64,000 nt of DNA from Chitinophaga nivalis (GCF_025989125.1 NZ_JAPDNR010000001.1:434001-498000), one strand, 5' to 3'; positions 25,433-34,486 are shown, counted from the stretch's first letter. Notes: generated from the letters alone by a model not told the origin. Numbers and translations are program-made.

Positions 25433-25984
25433 TTATTCTGCGGCAGCTGCTGCATTGATGGCAGTTTCCGCCACTTCTGTCAACAGGCTGTCTGCATTTT
25501 TTTCTTCTTCGAGTGTTTGTTCCAATAGTTTGGCTACCGCTGTATGTTTCATTACCCTCGCCAGGGTACGTAAGCTACCATAGGCAGCTATTTCGTAGTG
25601 TTCGATTTTTTGTGATGCAATGATGATACCGGCGTCTCTCACAGCACTGTCTTCGTCTGTATCGGATATCACCTCCTTCCCTTCTGCGATTAAGCCTTCC
25701 ATGGCTTCACATTTTTTGGTCTGCGCTTTTTTACCCAGCAGTTCAAAAATCTCCTCCAGCCTGGCAACATGTTCTTTGGTTTCTTCCAGGTGGTTGCCAA
25801 TAGCATTACTGAGGTCTCTTGCAGTTGCAGCTTTCTGCATTTTGGGCAGGGCTTTGACCAGGTTCTTCTCTGCCCAGTAAATATCTTTCAACTCTTCCAG
25901 GAACAAAGCATGGAATTTAGAGTCATTCATTCTTCCGGAAGCGCTGTTATGGGTTCCATTTGTAGTTATTTTGGAAGTAGACAT
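25433..25984 (-). CDS. Ferritin-like DUF892 (YciE/YciF) protein
   Basis: This 183-residue protein forms a four-helix ferritin-like bundle. The family signature FLEELKDIYWAEKNLVKALP is at about 29-48, and conserved Glu/His positions occur in NHLEETKEHV and SQKIEHYEIAAY. DUF892 proteins are stress-induced and probably bind a di-metal centre; their reaction is unknown. The C-terminus is alanine-rich. Neighbours (SDR, proline-rich protein, Ku/LigD) suggest a stress locus. Confidence 0.92.
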   Translation of the reverse strand: MSTSKITTNGTHNSASGRMNDSKFHALFLEELKDIYWAEKNLVKALPKMQKAATARDLSNAIGNHLEETKEHVARLEEIFELLGKKAQTKKCEAMEGLIAEGKEVISDTDEDSAVRDAGIIIASQKIEHYEIAAYGSLRTLARVMKHTAVAKLLEQTLEEEKNADSLLTEVAETAINAAAAAE

Positions 25985-26062
25985 GGTAAAAAAATTTGTA
26001 GATTTAGTAATGCTGCCAATGCAACAAATAATATTTTCAGAAATGAACTTATGATCTCATTT

Positions 26063-26281
26063 TCATTTCCTGTTTGGTTCTTTTTTGTCGAATGCCCGCT
26101 CTCCTGCCTGCGGATCTGCAGGTTTACGTGGCACGTCTCTTTCTGGCACATCTGGTGGTGGCGGTGGTATTTCCGGTTTATCCGGTGGTGGTTGTACTGG
26201 TGTCGGATCTGTTTTTCCAGGTTGTTTTTCAGGCGTAACAGGTTCCTCGTTGGGTTCCTGATGTTTATCCGGATTGCTCAT
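26063..26281 (-). CDS. Small proline-rich hydrophilic protein
   Basis: This 72-residue protein is almost entirely Pro, Asp, Glu, Lys and Gln. It includes a run of prolines in KPEIPPPPPDVPERDVPRKP. It has no signal peptide or membrane segment and should be disordered. It starts at an ATG (MSNPDKHQEPNEEP) and lies 78 bp upstream of the DUF892 gene on the same strand. Short disordered proteins in this position are common in stress clusters. No function can be assigned; a chance reading frame is possible but less likely given its composition and neighbours. Confidence 0.6.
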   Translation of the reverse strand: MSNPDKHQEPNEEPVTPEKQPGKTDPTPVQPPPDKPEIPPPPPDVPERDVPRKPADPQAGERAFDKKEPNRK

Positions 26282-26342
26282 AGCTGATAGTTTTAATGGT
26301 AAAGAACTGCTATGAAAAAATCAAAGTTCATTCCAATGCGCG

Positions 26343-26350
26343 CAAACATA
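26343..26350 (-). promoter_or_regulatory. Candidate -7 element for the proline-rich/DUF892 genes
   Basis: The minus strand reads TATGTTTG, an exact TAnnTTTG match, about 62 bp before the start codon. No -33 TTG at proper spacing was seen. Confidence 0.4.
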
Positions 26351-26483
26351 CTTTCCAGCCCTCATTCCTGTCACCACAAATGCTTTACAGCAGGTCGTTT
26401 CACGATATTATTACCTGCTCTTAAATCGTACTACCTACCTTATCCTGCTGCGTTCGTAATGCCTGTAGAAATAAGAGGCACAA

Positions 26484-26498
26484 TGGGGAAAATGTTGC
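26484..26498 (+). promoter_or_regulatory. Candidate sigma-54 promoter of the CHASE3 kinase operon
   Basis: TGGGGAAAATGTTGC has TGG and TTGC at the exact GG-N10-GC spacing required by sigma-54. An inverted repeat (AGCAGGT-N17-ACCTGCT, 26389-26419) lies about 105 bp before the predicted start site, where enhancer sites are expected. Confidence 0.4.
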
Positions 26499-26598
26499 GC
26501 AGAAAGCCGGTAAAAATCTATCTCCCTTTATTTTTAATCCGATTTTTGACCTAGAAATACGTAACTTGAAATGCTTTGTCAGAAACTATTAGATTCAG

Positions 26599-28041
26599 AT
26601 GCATTTCCCGGTACATAAAAAAATACGTGTTGGTTTCTTTATTGCATTTACCGTTATCGTAGCTGCTTCTCTTTTTTCCTATCTGGTAGCGAAAAACCTG
26701 CTGGACAATGCCGGCAGACTCAACCACGCCATAGAAGTGTCGAAAAGACTGGAGGTAATCAGCCGCCAGCTAAAGGAAGCCGAATCGGCTATCCGTGGGT
26801 ACAACCTGACTTCAGACAGCTCCTTCCTGAATCCTTCCATGCAGGAAAGAAGCAGAAGAATTGAAAACGAATATATGCAGCTGCGTAGTTTAACGGCTGA
26901 TAATCCCCGGCAGCAACGCCACCTCGATACACTTCGGCAATTACTGCTGATCAAATACCGGCAACTGATGATGGGTGGGGAAACGGCCACTCAGGATAAA
27001 CAACAATCGTCTGTCAGGGAAGGGGAAAGATCGATGGACAGGATCGATCATAAAGTGCAGCAGATGGTCCATATCGAAGAAACGCTCGTACAGGAAAAAT
27101 CAGAACTATTCCATTTCTTTTCGGTGCTCTGGGTACCAGTAATCCTGATTTCTTCACTGGTAGCCATTATGATAGGGGTTTATTCTTATATTATTCTCAC
27201 CCGGGAATTTCGGTTACAACTGCATATCGAGAATAAAATGCGGTCTTATCAGCATGATCTCCAGCAAAACATTTCCTTACTGAATAAAACCAATCAGGAA
27301 CTGGAGCAGTTTGCCTATGTGGCCTCACATGATTTACAGGAACCCCTGCGCAAAATATCAACATTCAGCGACCGGCTGCAAATGAAATACAAGGAACAGT
27401 TACCACCCGATGCCGTGCAGTTGCTGGACCGGATGGTATCTGCCGTATCCCGCATGCGGGTACTCATCAATGACCTGCTTATCTTCTCAAGAGCAGGTCG
27501 TATTACTCCTGAAAGCTTTAAGCCGGTAGATATGAACATCCTGCTGCAGGAAGTATTAAGTGACCTGGAAGTAACCCTGGAAGAAAAAAATGTGCAGATA
27601 ACCTATGATCAGCTACCGCTGATTGAAGGCAGCGATACCTCCTTTCATCAGCTGTTTCAGAACCTGCTGGCCAACGCCATTAAATTCGCCTATCCCGGCC
27701 GCCGGCTGACCATCCATATCCATCACCAGATACTCACCGGCGCAGAGCTGGAACTGAAAAATGAAGTACTGGCTCAAACAGCATTCTGCCGCATTTACAT
27801 TGAAGACAATGGTATTGGATTTGACCAGGCCTATGCAGAACGCATCTTTCAGATATTTCAGCGGTTACATGGTATCAGTGAATACTCCGGTACGGGTATA
27901 GGGCTGGCTATCTGTAAAAAAATTACCGACAGCCATAACGGTTACATCCACGCATATGGCTACCCGGACAAAGGTGCCACTTTTGTCGTAGTACTGCCAC
28001 TCACCCAAAACAGGAAAAACGAAGAAGCCGGCGCCGGCTAA
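26599..28041 (+). CDS. CHASE3-domain sensor histidine kinase
   Basis: This 480-residue inner-membrane kinase has a first transmembrane helix (about 13-33), a periplasmic four-helix CHASE3 domain (about 35-170) and a second helix (about 173-197). A cytoplasmic HisKA domain follows with H244 in ASHDLQEPLRKI, then a HATPase domain (NAIKFAYPG, DNGIGFDQAYAERIFQIF, GTGIGLAICKKI). The DLQEPLR box is of the phytochrome/bacteriophytochrome-like kinase class. A receiver-PAS-kinase gene follows after 63 bp. The signal is unknown. Confidence 0.93.
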   Translation: MHFPVHKKIRVGFFIAFTVIVAASLFSYLVAKNLLDNAGRLNHAIEVSKRLEVISRQLKEAESAIRGYNLTSDSSFLNPSMQERSRRIENEYMQLRSLTADNPRQQRHLDTLRQLLLIKYRQLMMGGETATQDKQQSSVREGERSMDRIDHKVQQMVHIEETLVQEKSELFHFFSVLWVPVILISSLVAIMIGVYSYIILTREFRLQLHIENKMRSYQHDLQQNISLLNKTNQELEQFAYVASHDLQEPLRKISTFSDRLQMKYKEQLPPDAVQLLDRMVSAVSRMRVLINDLLIFSRAGRITPESFKPVDMNILLQEVLSDLEVTLEEKNVQITYDQLPLIEGSDTSFHQLFQNLLANAIKFAYPGRRLTIHIHHQILTGAELELKNEVLAQTAFCRIYIEDNGIGFDQAYAERIFQIFQRLHGISEYSGTGIGLAICKKITDSHNGYIHAYGYPDKGATFVVVLPLTQNRKNEEAGAG

Positions 28042-28104
28042 AAGTTTAGCACTTTTATTGCTGTAATTCACGGTCTGAATTTGCCTAACTACCAACTTTA
28101 ACCG

Positions 28105-29556
28105 ATGACTGAGCGACCGATACACATCCTGATGATTGATGATGACGAAGATGATTTCTTTCTGGTAACAGAATTACTGCGTGATATATCACCCGGACAA
28201 TATTTACTGGAATGGGCGCCTACTTATCAAAAAGGCATTGCGGCTATAGAGCGCAGGGTACATGATGTTTTCCTGGTAGATTACCGTTTGGGACCCAATA
28301 CCGGTATTGACATTATGCATCATATCCAGGAAATGCAATACCAGATGCCCGTGATTATGCTTACTGGGAAAGGCGACTACGCCATTGACCAGGAAGCGAT
28401 GCAGGCAGGGGCCTATGACTATCTGGTAAAGGGAGAAATCACCGCAGATCTCCTGGAAAGATCTATCCGTTATGCCCTGGATGAATACAGCCATCTTCGT
28501 TCCATCGCTGAAAGTGAAAAAAAATATTATGGCATCTTTGAAAAGGCCCATGACCTCATTGTACTGGCCGACTGCGACAGAAACATCATTGATGCCAACC
28601 CCGCCGCATTAAAGACCCTGCATTACACTAAAGAAGAAATACTACGCCTGCATCTCCGGGATCTGTTTCAGTCCCGGGAACAAAGTGAACATTTCCTCGA
28701 TAACATCTGCAACAACGGCGTTACCAACACCCAGGAATATGAATTCAAAAACCGGGAAGGCAAAAAGCTGGTAGTGCTGATCAATGCCATTACCCTGGAT
28801 GAAGCAGCCCAGATATTCCTTTGTGTGATACAGGACATCACTGAAAAGAAAAAAGAAGAACTGGAAAAACAATACCAGGAGAAATTTGTCATTACCGGCC
28901 GTATTGCCCGTGTCATTGCGCATGAGGTCAGAAATCCACTTACCAACATACTACTGGCTGTCAGTCAGTTTAAGGAAGAAGAAATCGTTAGCAGCAATGA
29001 AGACGCGACGCTGTATACTGATATCATTGAGCGTAACTGTACCCGTATTAATCAGCTGATTACGGAATTACTGCATAGTACCCGTATGATTGAGTTACAC
29101 ATGGCGCCTCACGGCATTAATGAAATGGTAGGAAAAGCGCTGCAGCTATCGCAGGACCGCCTGCAGTTGCATGAAATTGTACTACAGGAAGACCTGGTAA
29201 GCCCGGATGTACTGGTCAATGCAGATGATGAAAAGGTAATCATTGCGTTTCTGAACATTATCATCAATGCTGTAGAGGCTATGACACCAAGCAAAGGTAT
29301 CCTGACGATTACGACTATACGCCATCAGGATAAAGTGCAATTGCTGATCGGAGATAACGGAATCGGTATTCCGCAGGAAAAACAGGCCCGGTTATTTGAT
29401 CCGTTTTATACCAGCAAAGCAAAAGGGACCGGACTGGGACTCACCAGTACACAGAACATTCTGCTCAACCACAAAGGCAATATACATGTAGATAGTGAGC
29501 CGGGAAGAGGCACGATATTTACCATTACCCTGCCGGTGGCAGGTACGGTATCGTAA
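28105..29556 (+). CDS. REC-PAS-histidine kinase (soluble)
   Basis: This 483-residue cytoplasmic protein has an N-terminal receiver domain (1 to about 125, D59 in DVFLVDYRLG) and a PAS domain (about 145-255, FEKAHDLIVLADCDRNIIDANPAA, quoted in part). A HisKA domain follows with H273 in VIAHEVRNPLTN, then HATPase (NAVEAMTPSKG, GDNGIGIP, GTGLGLTSTQNI). It probably receives phosphate from the CHASE3 kinase upstream and passes it on, as the pair forms an operon. The convergent operon encodes an NtrC-type activator and a lone receiver, which are plausible final recipients. Confidence 0.92.
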   Translation: MTERPIHILMIDDDEDDFFLVTELLRDISPGQYLLEWAPTYQKGIAAIERRVHDVFLVDYRLGPNTGIDIMHHIQEMQYQMPVIMLTGKGDYAIDQEAMQAGAYDYLVKGEITADLLERSIRYALDEYSHLRSIAESEKKYYGIFEKAHDLIVLADCDRNIIDANPAALKTLHYTKEEILRLHLRDLFQSREQSEHFLDNICNNGVTNTQEYEFKNREGKKLVVLINAITLDEAAQIFLCVIQDITEKKKEELEKQYQEKFVITGRIARVIAHEVRNPLTNILLAVSQFKEEEIVSSNEDATLYTDIIERNCTRINQLITELLHSTRMIELHMAPHGINEMVGKALQLSQDRLQLHEIVLQEDLVSPDVLVNADDEKVIIAFLNIIINAVEAMTPSKGILTITTIRHQDKVQLLIGDNGIGIPQEKQARLFDPFYTSKAKGTGLGLTSTQNILLNHKGNIHVDSEPGRGTIFTITLPVAGTVS

Positions 29557-29557
29557 A

Positions 29558-29603
29558 CATGACAGGTGTTACAGCTATTGGCTTATCTGCAACACCTGTC
29601 ATG
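29558..29603. terminator. Bidirectional terminator between the signalling operons
   Basis: A 13-bp perfect stem (29558-29570 with 29591-29603) lies 2 bp past one stop and 6 bp before the convergent stop. T-runs are short. Confidence 0.7.
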
Positions 29604-29608
29604 CCGGT

Positions 29609-31042
29609 TTAATAGTTGATATTCAGCAGCCGCAATTTATTATACAGGGTTTTTCTGTCGATGTTCAACACCTGTGCTGCTTTTGTTTTGTTGTATTTTA
29701 CTTCTTTCAGTACGTTGATGATCTTATTATATTCTGCCTGTAAGGCTACTGACTTAAGATCATTATCATTGGTAATCAATACCAGTTCGCCACCTGCCGG
29801 CGTTTCGTCTACTGTTTGCAGGAAGGACTCCTTCATTTCCAGCGGCAACGCTACCATGGTAATATCCTGTAGTTCCGGCGTCAGCAAACAAGCGCGCCTG
29901 ATTACATTTTTCAGTTCCCGTATATTTCCCGGCCAGCTGTATTTCTGAAAACAGGCCCATACTTCTGCAGAAATTTTCCCACAGGATTTTTCCAGTTCTC
30001 TTTCCACCTGCTTCACAAAGGCATTGATAAACAATCCCAGGTCTTCGCGGCGTTCTCTCAATGGCGGTATATAGATCGTAAATTCATTAAAACGATGGAA
30101 AAGGTCTTCTCTGAATTTACCCCGCTGTACAGACTCCGACAGCTTTTCGTTGGAGGCTACAATGATACGTACATCAATAGGAATTTCCTTCAGGCTTCCT
30201 ACCCGGCGGATTACTTTTTCCTGTAGTACCCTTAACAACGCCACCTGGATATCGTATGACAGGTTGGATATTTCATCCAGGAACAGGGTACCACCCTGCG
30301 CCTGTTCAAAAGCGCCTATTTTAGTATTGATGGCGCCTGTGAAGGAACCTTTTTCGTGACCGAACAACTCACTGGCCGCCAGCTCTTTTGACAAGCTACC
30401 GCAATCCAGCGCTACGAAGGGCTGTCCGTTTCTTTTACTATGATGATGAATAAGATGTGCAACTGATTCTTTACCGGTACCGGTTTCTCCAAAGATGATC
30501 ACACTGTAATCGGTAGGTGCTACCAGTTTTATCTGCCGGAAAAGTTCCTTGGCGCCTTCACTTTCACCGTACACATATTTATCGTTTTTATCGCTCAGGT
30601 TGCGCGACAGCAGTGTTTCTCTTACTTCCGGCGCACTGCCGGATGCTACCGGTTGTACTGCCAGCCGTTCCATCTCTGATTCCTTGTGGGCAAATGCCTT
30701 GTGTACCAGGCTAAGAATTTCGTCCGGATACAAGGGTTTGGAGAGATAGTCATACGCCCCGTTTTTAACCATTTCCACGGCTACCCGTACATCCGTATAA
30801 CCGGTGATAATGATAACGATGGTATGAGGGTTTATCTGCCGAATATCCTGGAGTAGCTGTGCACCATCTGTATCTTTTAACCGGTAATCACACAACACCA
30901 GGTCAAATTTTTTATCATTCATCATTTTCAGCGCAGCAGCACCCGTCATGGTAGTTTCCACGTCAAAACCATGTTTGCTCAGGAACTTACTCAAGAGCGT
31001 ACAGATATTGATTTCATCATCTATGATCAGGATATTTTTCAT
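29609..31042 (-). CDS. NtrC-family sigma-54-dependent response regulator
   Basis: This 477-residue activator has a receiver (D52 in LVLCDYRLKDTDG), a sigma-54 AAA+ domain (Walker A GETGTGKES, loop GSFTGA, Walker B GGTLFLDEISNL) and a C-terminal Fis-type HTH (NKTKAAQVLNIDRKTLYNKL). GSFTGA is a tolerated form of GAFTGA. It follows a lone receiver gene (63-bp gap) and the glycosyltransferase gene on the same strand, and faces two kinases convergently. Candidate sigma-54 elements precede the operon at 33824-33954, so autoactivation is possible. Confidence 0.93.
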   Translation of the reverse strand: MKNILIIDDEINICTLLSKFLSKHGFDVETTMTGAAALKMMNDKKFDLVLCDYRLKDTDGAQLLQDIRQINPHTIVIIITGYTDVRVAVEMVKNGAYDYLSKPLYPDEILSLVHKAFAHKESEMERLAVQPVASGSAPEVRETLLSRNLSDKNDKYVYGESEGAKELFRQIKLVAPTDYSVIIFGETGTGKESVAHLIHHHSKRNGQPFVALDCGSLSKELAASELFGHEKGSFTGAINTKIGAFEQAQGGTLFLDEISNLSYDIQVALLRVLQEKVIRRVGSLKEIPIDVRIIVASNEKLSESVQRGKFREDLFHRFNEFTIYIPPLRERREDLGLFINAFVKQVERELEKSCGKISAEVWACFQKYSWPGNIRELKNVIRRACLLTPELQDITMVALPLEMKESFLQTVDETPAGGELVLITNDNDLKSVALQAEYNKIINVLKEVKYNKTKAAQVLNIDRKTLYNKLRLLNINY

Positions 31043-31105
31043 ACTTCTTTAATATGTGGTATTAGGCAACAGTAAATAAAATTACGAATTAAAAATCAGA
31101 GGGAC

Positions 31106-31471
31106 TCAAGCGCTTTTCATGTGGTCTATCAGCTCATCTACATGCTTCACACTGAATGGTTTAGCCAGGAAAAAAGCGGCACCGGCCTGTAAAGCAGTTT
31201 GCTTCTCCATGGCGTTATCATAGGCACTGATAGTGATCACCGATAATGTTGGACACCTTTGTTTGATAATGGGCAATGCTTCCAACCCCGATCCATCCGG
31301 CAGATGAATATCCAGGAAAAGCAGGTCTGGTTGCTGCTTTTGCAGGTATTGCAACCCTGCTCCAAGCTCATGAACATATTTTACATTATAACCATGTCTT
31401 ACAAGACTTAGCTGTAATAATCTGCAGATGTCCGGCTCATCATCAATAATCAGTATAGTAGGTCCTTTCAT
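31106..31471 (-). CDS. Single-domain response regulator
   Basis: This 121-residue stand-alone receiver starts at ATG 31471 (MKGPTILIIDDEPD). The longer reading frame overlaps the preceding gene without need. Phospho-acceptor D54 is in LLFLDIHLPDGSG, with the acidic pair near residues 10-11, Thr/Ser in SAYDN and Lys in AKPFS. It has no output domain, so it may act as a phosphate relay or by binding a partner. It is sandwiched between the glycosyltransferase (10-bp gap) and the sigma-54 activator (63-bp gap). Confidence 0.9.
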   Translation of the reverse strand: MKGPTILIIDDEPDICRLLQLSLVRHGYNVKYVHELGAGLQYLQKQQPDLLFLDIHLPDGSGLEALPIIKQRCPTLSVITISAYDNAMEKQTALQAGAAFFLAKPFSVKHVDELIDHMKSA

Positions 31472-31481
31472 TATTAATTTA

Positions 31482-33752
31482 TCAGTTAGACCCGAGTCTT
31501 GCCGGCTCCAGGTGGTTGTGTTTTGTTGCAACATATTTGTATTTATTCCATTGTTCCATCAGTAGCCGGGCAATCAGGTAACATACGGTTGATTCGGCTC
31601 CCTGGTTTTGGTTTACATTATTTTTTTCCAATCCATCATAGCATCCGCAGGTAAGTGGATTATAAATCAGCTGTTGCAGATGATTATTACCCAGATACCA
31701 GCTAAAGGCAAGACGCATTTTTTCCAGGTAACTATGTTCTCCGGTAGCATGATAGAAAGTATTCAGTGCCATCATGGTGTAAGCTACTTCTATGGATTGT
31801 TCTCCACCGTCTTCCTGTTGGCTGTCGGCATGTTTGTGGTACCAGGTTTTATTGCTGATCACTTTCATGTAACTATCGGTGAAAGTCTTACTGCAAAGAA
31901 ATTCCAGGCTTTCCATTGCCACGGTACGGTATTTCTCCTCTCCGGTTATCTGATATCCCATCATCATTGCTTCGGGTAATACCGCATTACCGTAGGTCAG
32001 ATAAGCTTCATACCAATGCCAGTTTTCATCTGCTTCCTGTGTATAGGCCGTGTACAGTTTTTCTGTAAGTATACCTAACATCTCTTTGATAGCCTCATCT
32101 TTCCGGTAATAAAGGGAATAATAAAGTCCCTTGATGACAAAAGCGATGGCGCGCGGAGATTGTAATTTTCCCATCCAGCGCATACTCAACCGGAACATCG
32201 TCCAGGCATGTTGTACAATATCGAAGGGCAGGTGCCGGTTGGCATATAACACATATCCCAATGCCCATACTGCACGGCCGTTGGCATCATCGAGATTTAC
32301 CTCCTGATTCATATCGGTAAAAGCCCCCTCTTTATTGACATAATTCAGGAACCTGCCGGATGGCTTCTGGCAATATCCGATAAAGTCCATGTATCTGCGG
32401 CACAGTGAGTTGACAAAACTCCCGGATTTCAGCTCCGTATTATACATACACATGGCAATCAGGGCCCTGGCATTGTCATCCAGGGTATATCCGAATTCAG
32501 GATCGGGTGCGTCGTGTATCGAAAACTGCAGCATACCGAATTCGTCTGTCATACGATCTACGTGATCGAGATAAGGCATGGGCAGATTGGGTAGTATTTT
32601 ATCTTCTGCGAGGATATCGCTGACTACTGCAATATGAGCAATTGCCACATTTTCCCAGATAGAGTTACGTGTTTTTTCAATAGCGCGCCGGCTCATTTTC
32701 AGCCGCAGCTCCGGATCTGCCAGCAGGCGGCAGGCGGCCGCAGTCAGCTGGACAGGGTTATTAAAATCTATCAGGCAGCCGGCTTCTCCGTCGAGCATTT
32801 CCTTTGCCTGAATAAAAGAGGTGGAAATAATAGCACAACCAGCGCTCATCGCATATACGAAGGTGCCACTCACCGCCTGATGCGGGTCTTTGGAAGTAAA
32901 CAGGTATATATCGGTCAGCGACAGATAATCCAGTAAGGTTTCCAGAGAAAGATAGCTATTCACAAACCGTACATTATTTTCCAGGTGATGTTCCTTTACC
33001 AGCAGTTCCAGGGATTCCCGATACTTTTCTCCATCCCGGCTGAATATCACCGGATGGGTTTTACCAAGAATCAGGTATATCACGTCCGGATATGCTTTTA
33101 CAATATCCTTCATCGCCAGGATACCTGTTTCCAGGCCTTTGTTTTCGCTGAGCAGTCCAAAGGTGGTAAATACTTTTTTCCCTTCCAGGTCATACTGTTT
33201 TTTCAACAACGTAGGGTCGTCTACGATATGTGCATGGGTACCATGTGGGATATGAATAATTTTTTCTGCCGGTACCTGGTATACCTGCGTGAGCAAAGTG
33301 GCGGAAGACTGTGTCATGACCAGTACTTTGGCCGCCAGGGTGCTGACGAGGCTTACAATCCTGGCACACTTGCTATCAGGATACGGTAAAACGGTGTGAA
33401 AACGGATGATAAAAGGTTTATCCAGCAAAGAGAGCATGGCTAACAGGTTATGCCCGTATTCGCCGCCATAGAGGCCAAATTCATGCTCAAAACAAAGCAG
33501 GTCTATTTTATCATTTTGATTTATTTGTTGGGCAAATGCAATACAATCATCAATATCAAATGGGTTTACCAGATAGGTTACCGGTAATTCTTTGTTGATA
33601 TTAGGTTTACCCGACTCCTTTAACGCCGCAATTTCAATATTGAGTTTGCCGGCGAAATTCTTTTGCATAGCATTTACCAGATCCTGTGCGAAGGTGGCGA
33701 TGCCGCACTCGCGGGGTGGAAAGGATGTAACAAAAAGTAAGGTTCTGTTCAT
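31482..33752 (-). CDS. GT-B glycosyltransferase fused to an alpha/alpha-toroid domain
   Basis: The 756-residue cytoplasmic protein starts at ATG 33752 (MNRTLLFVTSFPPRECGIATF). Residues 1 to about 385 form a GT4-type transferase: PPRECGIATFAQDL at the N-terminus, TFGLLSENKGLETG before the nucleotide-sugar site, and an E-rich donor motif near GCAIISTSFIQAKEMLDGEAG. Residues about 390-756 resemble an (alpha/alpha)6 toroid as in sugar epimerases or glycosidases (GYTLDDNARALIAMCMY, then NWHWYEAYLTYGNAVLPEAM, quoted in parts). It may make and trim or sense a glycan, but donor and acceptor are unknown. It heads an operon with a receiver and a sigma-54 activator, an unusual coupling of sugar transfer with phosphorelay genes. 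Confidence 0.85.
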   Translation of the reverse strand: MNRTLLFVTSFPPRECGIATFAQDLVNAMQKNFAGKLNIEIAALKESGKPNINKELPVTYLVNPFDIDDCIAFAQQINQNDKIDLLCFEHEFGLYGGEYGHNLLAMLSLLDKPFIIRFHTVLPYPDSKCARIVSLVSTLAAKVLVMTQSSATLLTQVYQVPAEKIIHIPHGTHAHIVDDPTLLKKQYDLEGKKVFTTFGLLSENKGLETGILAMKDIVKAYPDVIYLILGKTHPVIFSRDGEKYRESLELLVKEHHLENNVRFVNSYLSLETLLDYLSLTDIYLFTSKDPHQAVSGTFVYAMSAGCAIISTSFIQAKEMLDGEAGCLIDFNNPVQLTAAACRLLADPELRLKMSRRAIEKTRNSIWENVAIAHIAVVSDILAEDKILPNLPMPYLDHVDRMTDEFGMLQFSIHDAPDPEFGYTLDDNARALIAMCMYNTELKSGSFVNSLCRRYMDFIGYCQKPSGRFLNYVNKEGAFTDMNQEVNLDDANGRAVWALGYVLYANRHLPFDIVQHAWTMFRLSMRWMGKLQSPRAIAFVIKGLYYSLYYRKDEAIKEMLGILTEKLYTAYTQEADENWHWYEAYLTYGNAVLPEAMMMGYQITGEEKYRTVAMESLEFLCSKTFTDSYMKVISNKTWYHKHADSQQEDGGEQSIEVAYTMMALNTFYHATGEHSYLEKMRLAFSWYLGNNHLQQLIYNPLTCGCYDGLEKNNVNQNQGAESTVCYLIARLLMEQWNKYKYVATKHNHLEPARLGSN

Positions 33753-33823
33753 TGGATCAACTTTTTTCACGATGGTTAAAATTTCACTCCAGTTCAAGCT
33801 GGAACCAATTACCCGGGTCCGGG

Positions 33824-33954
33824 ACAGTGGGTGTTCCAAATATCAATCCAATACGCTGTCACTGGGTTTCCCATTGATGACCCTCCTGTTAATGGGGAAT
33901 ATATTCTACAATCACTGTTCCCCATTCCCACCTGTGGAAAGGGGCAAATGGGGA
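33824..33954 (-). promoter_or_regulatory. Candidate sigma-54 control region of the glycosyltransferase operon
   Basis: Four copies of an AATGGGGAA-like motif in alternating orientation occur at 33867-33875, 33891-33899, 33918-33926 and 33947-33954. Downstream on the minus strand, 33824-33838 reads TGGAACACCCACTGT, a partial sigma-54 match. The leader would be about 60 nt. The wider gap 33753-34207 shows no gene. Confidence 0.35.
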
Positions 33955-34207
33955 TAACTTTTGGGAATATGCTGTCATATCTTCACAATCCATTAACACT
34001 CTATATAAATAGTTCTGCTGATACAGCAGCTATACATCACAGTTTTATAGCACAAATAATGCACAATTATAAATATTTATGTTTATTTACAGCAACAGCT
34101 TTGTTTTTTTGTCCGAAGTAGTTTATTTTAGCAATAAGTAACGAACCCGGTATAACCATTATCAACACAGTCAGCATTCATTACTTCATTTAAATTGTAC
34201 CGCGATT

Positions 34208-34486
34208 ATGCGCAACATTGCATGTACCCTTAATGTGGATGGTATACCCATCAAGATCAACCTACGGAAGTTACCTAAGGAAAGACGTTTTCAGGCCAAT
34301 ATTGACCGGGTAATCACTGAATTCATCATCTCCGATGAAACCAATGAAATAGAACATTATGAAGGCCCTGTATTAAGTGATTATCTGTTTAGTAAAGTCT
34401 CTTCTCTTATCCGGCAATATTTCCCGAATGTAAAAGCGATTGTAAAAATAGGGGAGGATAATTATGAGGACTATGATGATTATTAG
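34208..34486 (+). CDS. Hypothetical protein with acidic Asp/Tyr tail
   Basis: This 92-residue cytoplasmic protein (MRNIACTLNVDGIPIKINLR) has a mixed alpha/beta pattern and ends in an acidic, Tyr-rich tail (EDNYEDYDDY). I recognise no family. It stands alone between a 455-bp upstream gap and a long palindrome downstream. Even hydrophobic spacing and a sensible start suggest a real gene. Confidence 0.6.
   Translation: MRNIACTLNVDGIPIKINLRKLPKERRFQANIDRVITEFIISDETNEIEHYEGPVLSDYLFSKVSSLIRQYFPNVKAIVKIGEDNYEDYDDY

Larger units (their letters stand above)
26282..26598. other. Divergent intergenic region before the CHASE3 kinase
   Basis: These roughly 317 bp hold signals for both directions: a minus-strand -7 element at 26343-26350, an inverted repeat at 26389-26419 and a sigma-54-like promoter at 26484-26498. 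An 80-codon plus frame (26312-26554) has no protein features and is not called. Confidence 0.6.

Noticed and set aside
26312..26554. 80-codon plus-strand frame
   Set aside because: Composition is not protein-like, and it overlaps candidate regulatory elements of the CHASE3 kinase operon.
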